Positions 7,048 through 15,879 of a stretch of DNA of 64,000 bases are shown piece after piece (positions within the stretch are counted from its first letter, which is position 1; every line of letters begins with the position of its first letter). The notes under the pieces were generated by a model. That model was not told the DNA's origin and did not search any database. It was given only the letters and a program-made list of their open reading frames with translations. Source of the DNA: an uncultured Clostridia bacterium (lineage in GTDB: Bacteria; Bacillota; Clostridia; Oscillospirales; Ruminococcaceae); NCBI GenBank assembly GCA_945829235.1, contig CALZUA010000011.1:1-64000 (forward strand). Direction: 5' to 3'. A program made the translations under genes and the position numbers.

Positions 7048-9287
7048 TGGCACATTGTTTTGGTGTAAGACATTTTTCGCCGGCTTGCGCGTTTTATGTG
7101 GGAGAGTTTTTGGAGCGCGTGAAACCAAAGCTGGTGCTTATCGAAGGACCGTCCGATTTATCGGGACTAATCGAACAGTTCTGCGTGAAGGAAGCGGTTC
7201 TCCCCGCGGCAATTCTCGCGTACACGGAGCAACCGCCCGTGAGGACGGTTTTGTACCCGTTTGCGGAGTTTTCGCCGGAGTATCGGGCGATACTTTGGGC
7301 AAGGAAAAACGGCGCGGAGGTGCGGTTCTGCGACTTGCCGAGCGGTTGTGCGCTTGAGTATTACGCGCGGCAAAATGCTCCCGAAAACGAGCCCGACCCC
7401 GAGGAGCGCGAGAGCGTTTACGAGCGGATTGAGCAGATGACGGGGCTTGACAACGACACGTTTTGGGAGTACAATTTTGAGCAAGCGGAGAGCTTGGACG
7501 AGTTGCTTGACGCGGTTCGCGAATACGGCAAGGGACTGCGTGAATTCTCGCCCGATGATGAGCACAACGCGCTCCGCGAAGCGTATATGCGAAAGGTTAT
7601 CCACGAAGCCGAGCAGACTGTTCCCACCGAGAAAATTGCTGTGATAACGGGCGCGTTCCACACGGGCGGGCTTGACGGAGTTGCGTTTTCGGAGGAGGAC
7701 GCGCGGCTTACCGAGAATATCCTCGCGCAAAAATCGTTGTCAACGCTGATGCCGTACTCGTATTACCGCTTGTCGCGGCGCTCGGGGTACGGCGCGGGGA
7801 GCAGGGCGCCGGGGTTTTACGAGATTTTGTGGAACAACCGGCTTTGCGGCAAACAACAAGCCGCCGCAGAGTACCTCGCGCGGATTGCCGAGGGACAGCG
7901 CAAGCGTGGATTTTCCGCGTCATCGGCGGAGGTTATCGAGGCGCTTAGGCTTGCGGAAACGCTTGCCGAAATGCGCGGCGGAAAACAGCCGAGCCTTGCG
8001 GATTTGCGTGACGCGGCGGTTACCTGTATGGGACACGGCAGTTTCGGTGAAATCAGCGTTTCGTGCGCGGATATCGAGATTGGCGCGAAAATCGGCTCGT
8101 TGCCCGAGGGGAGCATTTCCACGTCCGTTCAACAGGATTTTTTGCGGCAACTCTCGGAGCTGAAACTCGACCGTTACCGCACGGCGACTGCGGAGGAACT
8201 GAAACTTGATTTGCGCGAAAACCTGCGCGTAAAGAGCGAGAAATCCGCGTTTCTTGACCTCAACCGCTCGTTTTTGCTACATCGATTGCGGGTGCTGGAC
8301 ATCGGTTTTGGCGTGTTGCAAAACAATGTTTCGGACAACGAGCATACGGAAATCTGGCAACTTCGCTGGTCGCCCGAGTGCGAAATCCGCTTGGTTGAGG
8401 CATCGCTTATCGGCGGCGACACGATTGAGCAGGCGTGCGCGTTGCGGCTTGCCGAGTTGCTCTATTCGGCGGAGAGCCTGCCCGTTGCCGCGAAGGTGCT
8501 CGGGGACGCGTTTTTGTGCGGGATAACGGGCACGGTGAAAACGGCGGTTTTGGCGGTGCAGAAGCTGGCGGTGGACTGCGTTTCGGCGGCGGACTGCGGC
8601 AAAACGATAGGCACGCTTTCCGCGATAATTCGTTTCGGGAGCCTGCGGCGGCTTGACACCGAGCCGCTTCTGGAGCTTTTGCAACAGCTTTTTCTGCGAT
8701 TTTGCCTGTCGCTTATGGGAGAAAGCGTGTGCGATGAAAACGCGGCGCACGAGCTTATGAGCGCGATTTCTGCGGTAAACGACGCGGCGCTCTCGCACAC
8801 CGAGCTTTCGGAGGAACGCTTGTTGCGGTTGCTCACTGAGCTTGCGGACAGCGATATGGCAAGCCCGCTGTTGTCGGGATTTGCGTGCGCGGTGCTTACG
8901 GACAGGGGGAAGCTCCCCTCCGAAAAGCTCTCGGAGCTTATCAGCCGCCGTTTGTCGAAAGGCACACCGCCCGCCGAGGGTGCGCTGTGGTTCGAGGGAC
9001 TTGCGGCGAAAAACCGACGCGCGCTGATTGCGAGGCTGTCGCTTTGGGAGAAGCTCTGCTCGTTCATTGCGGAGCTATCCGACGAGGAATTCAAGCCCGC
9101 TCTTGTGTGCTTGCGGAGAACATTTTCGGTGTTCTCACCAAGCGAAAAAGCCGATATCGCGGAGAACATCGGCGAGGTGCTTGGGATATCGGCGCAGACT
9201 GCCGCCGAGATAATCGCGGCACCCATGACCGACGAGGAGCGCGAAACCATAAGCGGGCTTGATGATTTTGATTTTGATGAGATTTAG
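7047..9287 (+). CDS. DUF5682-like (TraB/EreA-fold) protein
   Basis: A 746-residue protein. The N-terminus GVRHFSPACAF...LVLIEGPSD (residues 5-36) and the motif VITGAFHTGG (about 196-206) match the TraB/ChaN/erythromycin-esterase-like superfamily signature expected for DUF5682. These folds carry conserved His and Glu residues that can support metal-dependent hydrolysis or peptide cleavage. The remaining ~500 residues are helical and unassigned. Its start overlaps the MoxR stop codon, so the two products are probably made in fixed ratio and may act together. The catalytic role is not shown. Confidence 0.8.
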   Translation: MAHCFGVRHFSPACAFYVGEFLERVKPKLVLIEGPSDLSGLIEQFCVKEAVLPAAILAYTEQPPVRTVLYPFAEFSPEYRAILWARKNGAEVRFCDLPSGCALEYYARQNAPENEPDPEERESVYERIEQMTGLDNDTFWEYNFEQAESLDELLDAVREYGKGLREFSPDDEHNALREAYMRKVIHEAEQTVPTEKIAVITGAFHTGGLDGVAFSEEDARLTENILAQKSLSTLMPYSYYRLSRRSGYGAGSRAPGFYEILWNNRLCGKQQAAAEYLARIAEGQRKRGFSASSAEVIEALRLAETLAEMRGGKQPSLADLRDAAVTCMGHGSFGEISVSCADIEIGAKIGSLPEGSISTSVQQDFLRQLSELKLDRYRTATAEELKLDLRENLRVKSEKSAFLDLNRSFLLHRLRVLDIGFGVLQNNVSDNEHTEIWQLRWSPECEIRLVEASLIGGDTIEQACALRLAELLYSAESLPVAAKVLGDAFLCGITGTVKTAVLAVQKLAVDCVSAADCGKTIGTLSAIIRFGSLRRLDTEPLLELLQQLFLRFCLSLMGESVCDENAAHELMSAISAVNDAALSHTELSEERLLRLLTELADSDMASPLLSGFACAVLTDRGKLPSEKLSELISRRLSKGTPPAEGALWFEGLAAKNRRALIARLSLWEKLCSFIAELSDEEFKPALVCLRRTFSVFSPSEKADIAENIGEVLGISAQTAAEIIAAPMTDEERETISGLDDFDFDEI

Positions 9288-9294
9288 GAGAAAA

Positions 9295-10251
9295 ATGCTT
9301 TCACTTGGAAAATACAAATTCACTTTGGACGAGGGTTCGCCCGAAAACCGCTTGTACCTTTGCACAGATGAAAACGGCAAAAAAGCGTGGAATGTTGAAT
9401 TGCACTTTGCCGAGGGTGAATACGGCGGCGAAACGGTTTCCCCGACAATAATTTTCGGCTACATAAAAACCAAAAAGCAGACACCCGCCGAGCTTAAAAA
9501 CGAGAGCTTCAAGGTTGGTTCAATCGAAGAATGCGAGGAGCGCGAGGACGAGTTTTACATTTTCGAGCACGAGCCGATGCTCAAATACAGCGTCAAGATT
9601 GCTGATTTCAGGGACGGAAAAGCGCTTGTTTGTTGCTCGGGAACAGCCGTTGAGGACGGTTACGCGGATAAACCGAAAAGGGTGAAATTTGCGCTTGAGG
9701 AGTGGGTGACGGTCGGAGAAATGTCGGTGAACGAGGATTTTTCCGATGCTGTTGATGATGAGCAATCGCCTGCGCCTGTTAATGGTAAAACGGTCGGTTT
9801 AATCGCAAACGGCGGCGCAAATCCTAATGACCTTGAAATATCGGAGAAACTTGCCGGCTTCACATTCCCCGAGGATTTGCGGAAATTCTTGTTGGAGAAG
9901 AACGGCGCGGTGCCCGAAACCACACAAAATCACATCATTCTGCCCGCCGTAAAGGAAAAGCTCAGCGTCCGCTTTCTATACGGGCTGACGCAGGTAAGCG
10001 GCACGGACGCGAGCCATTTTATTCCAAAAGAGCTCAAAGACCGCAGGCTTTTTATCCCCGAGCAGATGGTGCCCGTGGCGGAGGAAAAACGCGGGCTTTG
10101 CTGGATTTGCTATTCAAATATGGAGAAATACAAGGGCGTGTACGCGGTTGACAGAATGTTGAAGCTCAAGGAGTCGAAGCGCGACAGCTGTATTTACAAA
10201 ATCGCGGATACTTTCACGGAGTTTTTGACCAAAATTGTTGCCGATGAATAA
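9295..10251 (+). CDS. SUKH (SMI1/KNR4)-like protein within the MoxR-VWA operon
   Basis: 318 residues, starting at ATG 9295 after TAGGAG. The N-terminal half (about 1-170) is beta-rich and not recognised. The C-terminal half, with LAGFTFPEDLRKFLLEKNGA followed by a beta-rich stretch ending in VYAVDRMLKLKES and a helical tail, resembles a SUKH/SMI1-KNR4 domain. SUKH proteins commonly serve as immunity proteins against polymorphic toxins. No toxin gene is adjacent, so a structural or regulatory role in the complex is as likely. It lies 7 bp after the previous stop and 10 bp before the VWA gene. Confidence 0.6.
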   Translation: MLSLGKYKFTLDEGSPENRLYLCTDENGKKAWNVELHFAEGEYGGETVSPTIIFGYIKTKKQTPAELKNESFKVGSIEECEEREDEFYIFEHEPMLKYSVKIADFRDGKALVCCSGTAVEDGYADKPKRVKFALEEWVTVGEMSVNEDFSDAVDDEQSPAPVNGKTVGLIANGGANPNDLEISEKLAGFTFPEDLRKFLLEKNGAVPETTQNHIILPAVKEKLSVRFLYGLTQVSGTDASHFIPKELKDRRLFIPEQMVPVAEEKRGLCWICYSNMEKYKGVYAVDRMLKLKESKRDSCIYKIADTFTEFLTKIVADE

Positions 10252-10261
10252 CGGAGAAGCT

Positions 10262-11410
10262 ATGGAAAACACAACAACACTAAAGCGCTGGCGGCTGATT
10301 CTCGGCGAGGAAGCCGAGGACACGCTGAGCGGAATGGGCGGTGCGGCGCTTTCCGCGGAGGAACTGCTGATGGACAGCGCGCTTTCGCAGATTTACGGAG
10401 CCGGCTCGGGTTCATCGCAAAGCGGCGGGAAAGGCGCGGGCAAGGGAAAATCCTCGCCGAATTTGTCGCGCTGGCTGGGGGATTTGCGGTCGCTGTTTGC
10501 ACCGATGGAGGTGCGCGTTATCCAGAATGACGCGATAAACCGTTGCGGAATGAAACAGCTCCTCTTTGAACCCGAGATGCTCGATACCCTTGAACCCGAC
10601 ATCTCAACAGCCTCGCTTTTGCTCACGCTGAAAGACCAAATCCCCACGAAAGCAAAGGAGAACGCGCGGAATTACATCGCGAAGATTGTCGAGGACATCA
10701 ACCGCCGTTTGTCCGATGACGTGAAACGCTCGGTGACTGCCGCGCTCAACCGCCGCGAGCACTCTCCGATACCGTCTGCGGCGGCACTTGATTACAAGCT
10801 GACGATACGGCGAAATCTGCGTTGTTACGATGCAGAACGAAAGTTGCTTTTGCCCGAGAAATTCTACTTTTACGAGCGCTCAAGCAAGTCCGGTTCACGA
10901 ACGGTAATTTTGGATATTGACCAAAGCGGTTCGATGGGCGAAAGCGTGATTTATTCATCGATAATCGGCTGTATTCTCGCGAGTATGAGCTCGCTGAAAA
11001 CGCACATTGTCGCTTTTGACACGCAGGTGAACGACCTCACGGAAAAGTGCGCTGACCCGGTTGATTTGCTGTACGGGATACAGCTCGGCGGCGGCACGGA
11101 CATCGAGAAATCGGTTGCTTATTGCCAAACGCTTGTCGCGCAACCCGACAAGACGACAATGTTCCTCGTCACAGACCTGTATGAAGGCGGAAACCGCGCG
11201 GGGCTTCTCAGGCGGCTTGGTGAGCTAAAGGAGAGCGGCGTGAACATCGTGGTGCTTCTCGCGATATCCGACAGCGGCGCGCCGAGCTTTGACAACCAGC
11301 TCGCGGGACGCGTTGCGGAGCTTGATATACCGTGCTTTGCGTGCCCGCCCGAAAAGTTGCCCGAGTTGCTGGAGCAGGCGTTGAAACGCAGAAAAATCTC
11401 GCTGAAATAA
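10262..11410 (+). CDS. VWA-domain protein (MoxR partner, CoxE-like)
   Basis: 382 residues, starting at ATG 10262 after CGGAG. A Gly/Ser/Lys-rich low-complexity segment occupies ~47-63, a helical domain ~65-200, and a von Willebrand A domain ~210-380. The MIDAS motif is DIDQSGSM (~219-226), with a further GGGTD (~279-283) and an acidic residue in LVTDLYEGG. An intact MIDAS implies metal-dependent ligand binding, the usual partner function for a MoxR ATPase. It is the last gene of the operon. No strong terminator is visible before the next promoter at 11558. Confidence 0.93.
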   Translation: MENTTTLKRWRLILGEEAEDTLSGMGGAALSAEELLMDSALSQIYGAGSGSSQSGGKGAGKGKSSPNLSRWLGDLRSLFAPMEVRVIQNDAINRCGMKQLLFEPEMLDTLEPDISTASLLLTLKDQIPTKAKENARNYIAKIVEDINRRLSDDVKRSVTAALNRREHSPIPSAAALDYKLTIRRNLRCYDAERKLLLPEKFYFYERSSKSGSRTVILDIDQSGSMGESVIYSSIIGCILASMSSLKTHIVAFDTQVNDLTEKCADPVDLLYGIQLGGGTDIEKSVAYCQTLVAQPDKTTMFLVTDLYEGGNRAGLLRRLGELKESGVNIVVLLAISDSGAPSFDNQLAGRVAELDIPCFACPPEKLPELLEQALKRRKISLK

Positions 11411-11482
11411 CCAAATTCGGCAATTTTACCAAACAATCCGTTCGTGTTTGAGCGCTTGTTCAAAACAGATGGATTGTAACTT

Positions 11483-11498
11483 TTGTAAACGTTATCAT
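11483..11498 (+). promoter_or_regulatory. CcpA-type cre site upstream of pectate lyase
   Basis: TTGTAAACGTTATCAT matches the cre consensus WTGNNARCGNWWWCAW at every position. It lies 60 bp upstream of the -35 hexamer at 11558. That distance is more typical of activation or distal repression than of promoter occlusion. It implies control by carbon catabolite regulator CcpA. Confidence 0.6.
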
Positions 11499-11557
11499 TT
11501 GTTCGAAATGTCAAAAATTTTAATGAAAATTTGGTGAAAATGCCGTGAAAAAGAGCG

Positions 11558-11586
11558 TTGACAATTATCGCCAAATGTTGTATTAT
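11558..11586 (+). promoter_or_regulatory. Promoter of the pectate lyase gene
   Basis: TTGACA (11558-11563), 17 bases and TATTAT (11581-11586). A strong ribosome site (AAAGGAGG) follows before ATG 11646. Confidence 0.75.
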
Positions 11587-11645
11587 TAAAGTGGAGTATC
11601 TTTCGGCTTGAATAAAAAATTGCCGAAAGGAAAAGGAGGATTTAA

Positions 11646-14600
11646 ATGCAAGCAAAAACCACAAACAAGGTTTGGGCGCTTGTGTTGTCGCTGATTATGT
11701 TGCTGACGCTTATCCCGTTCAGCCCATTTTCAGGTAAGGCAAGCGCAGATTCGGGAAGTTATGTTCTCGATGTCAACAGTCTGACTGCAGGCGATTATGT
11801 CGGTAAAACGATTAAAGCAGGCACAGACGATTTCTTCACCGTAAAATTCGGTGACAAGGGAAAGATTGATAGCACCGCCGAAAAGAAATTCGACGATGGC
11901 TATACAGCAAGTACCCGCATTAACTTCGGCGGTAAGACAACTGTTGGCGCCGGAGCTCGTGAAATCGAGTTCAAGACCACAGGCGCTGCTGAAGTAAAGG
12001 TATGGTGGGTTTCGGGCGGCAATGACCGTTTCGTTTCCATCTACAACGCTTCCGGCGAAAAAGCGGACGCTACAAAGGTTTCCGCGAAGGACACTCTGTA
12101 CGTTAGCAAGCTGAATGTTTCTCAAGCAGGTACATATCAGCTCGTTTGTGCAGAGGGCACAAACTACCTCTTCAAGGTTGAGGTTACACCTATGGCTGAA
12201 GCCAAGGAGTACGAGTTCGTTTCTTCAACGCTTGACAAGGCAGACGCAGGTTCATTCACCGACGGTCAGGCTGTCAAGGCTGGTACAGACAACTATTTCA
12301 CTCTGTACTGCAGTGCAAAGACCAAGATTGACGGTAGCGACAAGGTATTCCCCGATGGCAATACCTTAACTGCTCCCAGAGTAAACTTTGGCGGCAAGGC
12401 AGACATTTCCGTTCCCAAGAACTGCATCAGCTTCAAGACAAGCGGTGCCGCAGACATCAAGGTTTGGTGGGTTGAAGGCGGAGAAAACTCGGAGCGCCAG
12501 ATGGTAATTTACGATGCTTCGGGAAATGAAGTTGCCAAGACAAATGTTACCACTCTTGCCAAGAACGATTCTTGCGTTTCCGCGCTTCAGGTACCGAGCG
12601 CAGGTACCTATTTCCTCGGCGGCGATGTTAACAACAACTACATCTTCAAGGTTAAGGTAACCGAGGGTGGCTCTGTTGTTATCCGCAAGGATTGGAGTTC
12701 CGTAGCTTCCCCTGTTGTATACTATCCGACTGTTGATTCCGAGAACAAGGCAAACGTTAAAGTAAACGTTTCTGCGGTTGTCGGCGCAGACGGCGGTGAC
12801 GCGGTTAAGGTTGTTCTGTACGATGAGAAGGGCAATGAGGTTGATTCCAAGCAGTCGCTTGCAGAGGATAAATCTCACTCCCTCACCTTTACTCCTCCCG
12901 CTTCGGGCAAGTATACGATCAAGGCAGTCCTTTCACGCGACGGTTATCCCGATAAGGAGAGCTTTGCGAAGGAGTTTTCTTTCGTTCTTCCTCTCACAAA
13001 ATCCGCAATTTCTTCCGCTACCAGCAAGGGTGACGGCAAGGTTGAGGTTATCTGGAGCCCCGTCAAGGAGGCAACCGGCTACAACGTTTACTGCAACGGC
13101 ACAAAGGTTGGTTCGACAGCCGACACCTCTTATAAGGTAACCGGACTTACTATTGGCGACAAGTGCAAGTTCACCGTAGCGGCAGTTCGCGGCAGTGAAG
13201 AAGGCCCGCAGTCCGATGCTATTCAGACAACCGTAACCAAGGACGCAAAGCAGACTTGGGGCTGGGTTCGCTTCGGTACATCTACCGATGACGATAACAA
13301 CGGTTATGTTGGTAGCCTTAACGAGGACGGCAAGGTTACCGTTTACTCCGAGAACGGCAAGGGCAAAATTCAGTCCTCTTCCAACGACGGAATTTCGTTC
13401 TATTACACACCTGTTCCCACCAGCCAGAACTTTACACTTCGTGCAAATGTTCACGTTGACAACTGGGATTTCTCCAACGGACAGGAGGGCTTCGGACTTG
13501 TTGCACTCGACAGCATTCCCGAGGTTAACAGCTCCAACGTGTTCTGGACTAACTCTTATATGGCGGCGGCAACTCTGATTTCTTACAGATATGACGCTTC
13601 CAAGACCAACAACATCTACAACGGCGTTGTATTTGACGGCACTGGCGACAAGTACAGCATGTACATCGGACTTGGCGTTGATACAAAGCTTGGTATGACC
13701 AAGGAGAACATCGACTCGATTTACGCGTCACCCGCGGGTAAGATTGAGTTCGGTCAGTATCCTCTCGACCTCTCTCTTGCAAAGAACGGCGCGGCGGCAG
13801 GCGACTACAATATGATCGGCAACTGCACCAATGCAGATAAGCTCCGCGGTCCTTCCTACAAGCAGATGACCGACTTTATCCTTGAAATCCAGAGAAACAA
13901 CACCGGTTACTTCCTCTCTTACTACACCAAGGACGGCGCTCTTGTAAAGACTCAGAAATTCTATGACACGAAGGCTCTTGACCAGCTTGATGAGGAGAAC
14001 GTTTACGTTGGCTTCTTTGCGGCAAGACGCGCTCGTGCAACCTTCTCGAACGTTAAGTTCACGACAACTGACCCCAAGGACGACGCTCCTGCTGAGGCAA
14101 GACCTGTTGAGAAGATTGACGCAAACCTCGTTATCTCCTCTGCTACTTATTCCAACTCCGCAAGCTACAATCTGCTTGTAACACCGAACGTAGACGGTAA
14201 GGTTGACGTTCTTGACGGCGGTAAACCTTTGGCAGAAGGCGTGGCTGTTAAGGCTGATACTCTCGCGTCAATTCCTTTCGGCCTTTTCGGAAACACAAAC
14301 AAGCTCACGATTATCTTCACACCCGATCCCGAACAGGATTTGGGCGAGAGCAAGGCACTTGCAAGCACCGACCCTGTAACCTATGAACATGTAGTTTCCT
14401 ACGACGAGTATTTTGCAAATCAGAAGAACATCTACGTTTCACCGAATGCCGGTGCATACGGAAACGGCGGTCCCGAGTACCCGCTGAGCATTTACGAAGC
14501 GGTTAAGGTTGTACAGCCCGGTCAGAAGATTATTCTTATGGAGGGCACCTACAAGCTCGACAAACAGCTTGTTATCGCTCGCGGCATTGACGGCACAGCT

Positions 14601-15752
14601 GAAGCTCCTATCTATATGATAGCTGACCCGAACGCAAAGACCAGACCTGTTTTCGATATGCAGAGCAAGGTTAACGGTATCATTGCGGCAGGCAATTACT
14701 GGTACTTCAAGGGCTTTGACGTAACAAAGTCGGGCAACAACAACGGCGGCTTCCACCTTTGCGGTAGCTACAATATTCTCAATGACATAAACGCATACGA
14801 GAACAGCGACTCGGGTATTTATATCCACGCGTATAACAACTCAACTGACCCCAGAGAGCTTTGGCCGCACGACAACCTCGTTCTCAACTGCACGTCCTTC
14901 AACAACGCGGACACCGGTTATGAGAACGCAGACGGTTTTGCATGCAAGCTCACCACGGGTGACAACAACGTATTTGACGGTTGCGTTTCGTACAACAACG
15001 CGGACGATGGCTGGGACTGCTACGCTAGAGCGGCGCACGGTTCAATCGGCGCGGTTACAATCAAGAACTGCGTAGCTTACAACAACGGCTATCTGCTTGA
15101 CGGCACGAACGCGGGTAATGGTAACGGCTTTAAGATGGGCGGCGAAAGCCTCGCGGCAGGTCACACCATCATCAACTCTATTGCCTTCAACAACAAGGCG
15201 AAGGGTATTGACTGCAACTCCTGCCCCGACATTCACATCATCAACTGCACATCTTACAACAACGAGGGCTACAACGTAGCTTGCTACACCGGCAACGCTA
15301 CTATCAGCACGGACTTCTCGTCCGAGGGTGCGATTTCGTTCAAGGACAGCTCTGTCAAGAGCGGACTTGGCGAGGCTGACAACTTCAAGCCGCAGGGCAC
15401 TCAGGACATCACGAAGTTTGGCGGCGAGAGCAACTTTGTATGGGACGGCTCTGCTTCCAAGAACTCGAAGGACGTTAAGGTATCGGCTGATTGGTTCAAG
15501 TCGCTTGAGTTCAAGGGCGTAAAGCGCAATGCAGACGGCACTATCGATATGCAGGGCTTCCTCGAGCTCACAGACAAGGCTCCCAAGAACGCGGGCGCAA
15601 GAATGGCTCCCACAAAGGTTGCGGAAATCGAGATTACTCCCGATGAAAATCTTCCTGCACCTCGCACGGGCGTTGAGTTCCCTGTTATCATTCTGATTGC
15701 TGTTCTTGCGGCAACTGTAACGGTTCTCATCGTTAAGCGTAAGAGAGCATAA
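11646..15752 (+). CDS. Cell-wall-anchored multidomain pectate lyase (PL9-like)
   Basis: Secreted 1368-residue enzyme that probably cleaves polygalacturonate by beta-elimination at the cell surface. The order is: signal peptide (1-~36); two related beta-sandwich modules (~38-180, ~188-343), each with an INFGGK/VNFGGK and KVWWV motif; an Ig-like segment; a fibronectin-III-like domain (~452-535); a LamG-like region (~540-820); and a right-handed beta-helix (~930-1250). Asn-rich coils such as DNLVLNCTSFNNADTG, NADGFACK, DDGWD and GNGFKMGG there resemble polysaccharide lyase family 9. The C-terminus has APRTG, a hydrophobic segment and KRKRA, a sortase signal with A in place of L. It is preceded by a cre site and followed by a terminator. 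Confidence 0.85.
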   Translation: MQAKTTNKVWALVLSLIMLLTLIPFSPFSGKASADSGSYVLDVNSLTAGDYVGKTIKAGTDDFFTVKFGDKGKIDSTAEKKFDDGYTASTRINFGGKTTVGAGAREIEFKTTGAAEVKVWWVSGGNDRFVSIYNASGEKADATKVSAKDTLYVSKLNVSQAGTYQLVCAEGTNYLFKVEVTPMAEAKEYEFVSSTLDKADAGSFTDGQAVKAGTDNYFTLYCSAKTKIDGSDKVFPDGNTLTAPRVNFGGKADISVPKNCISFKTSGAADIKVWWVEGGENSERQMVIYDASGNEVAKTNVTTLAKNDSCVSALQVPSAGTYFLGGDVNNNYIFKVKVTEGGSVVIRKDWSSVASPVVYYPTVDSENKANVKVNVSAVVGADGGDAVKVVLYDEKGNEVDSKQSLAEDKSHSLTFTPPASGKYTIKAVLSRDGYPDKESFAKEFSFVLPLTKSAISSATSKGDGKVEVIWSPVKEATGYNVYCNGTKVGSTADTSYKVTGLTIGDKCKFTVAAVRGSEEGPQSDAIQTTVTKDAKQTWGWVRFGTSTDDDNNGYVGSLNEDGKVTVYSENGKGKIQSSSNDGISFYYTPVPTSQNFTLRANVHVDNWDFSNGQEGFGLVALDSIPEVNSSNVFWTNSYMAAATLISYRYDASKTNNIYNGVVFDGTGDKYSMYIGLGVDTKLGMTKENIDSIYASPAGKIEFGQYPLDLSLAKNGAAAGDYNMIGNCTNADKLRGPSYKQMTDFILEIQRNNTGYFLSYYTKDGALVKTQKFYDTKALDQLDEENVYVGFFAARRARATFSNVKFTTTDPKDDAPAEARPVEKIDANLVISSATYSNSASYNLLVTPNVDGKVDVLDGGKPLAEGVAVKADTLASIPFGLFGNTNKLTIIFTPDPEQDLGESKALASTDPVTYEHVVSYDEYFANQKNIYVSPNAGAYGNGGPEYPLSIYEAVKVVQPGQKIILMEGTYKLDKQLVIARGIDGTAEAPIYMIADPNAKTRPVFDMQSKVNGIIAAGNYWYFKGFDVTKSGNNNGGFHLCGSYNILNDINAYENSDSGIYIHAYNNSTDPRELWPHDNLVLNCTSFNNADTGYENADGFACKLTTGDNNVFDGCVSYNNADDGWDCYARAAHGSIGAVTIKNCVAYNNGYLLDGTNAGNGNGFKMGGESLAAGHTIINSIAFNNKAKGIDCNSCPDIHIINCTSYNNEGYNVACYTGNATISTDFSSEGAISFKDSSVKSGLGEADNFKPQGTQDITKFGGESNFVWDGSASKNSKDVKVSADWFKSLEFKGVKRNADGTIDMQGFLELTDKAPKNAGARMAPTKVAEIEITPDENLPAPRTGVEFPVIILIAVLAATVTVLIVKRKRA

Positions 15753-15784
15753 TCCGATTTAGTTTAACACGCTAAATAAAAATT

Positions 15785-15816
15785 CGTCCGTAATCGAAAG
15801 GTTACGGACGTTTTTT
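15785..15816 (+). terminator. Terminator after pectate lyase gene
   Basis: CGTCCGTAA (15785-15793) pairs perfectly with TTACGGACG (15802-15810), followed by six T. Confidence 0.85.
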
Positions 15817-15879
15817 ATTATCGGTAATTTTTTAGCAACAAGCCAAGCAGTTGATAAAAACAATGCGTTTGAAAAAAGG

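Noticed and set aside
2545-11410. Labelling the six-gene operon as a proven phage-defence system
   Set aside because: Architecture fits a conflict or chaperone system, but no nuclease, toxin or other known effector domain is visible and no defence islands or mobile genes flank it.
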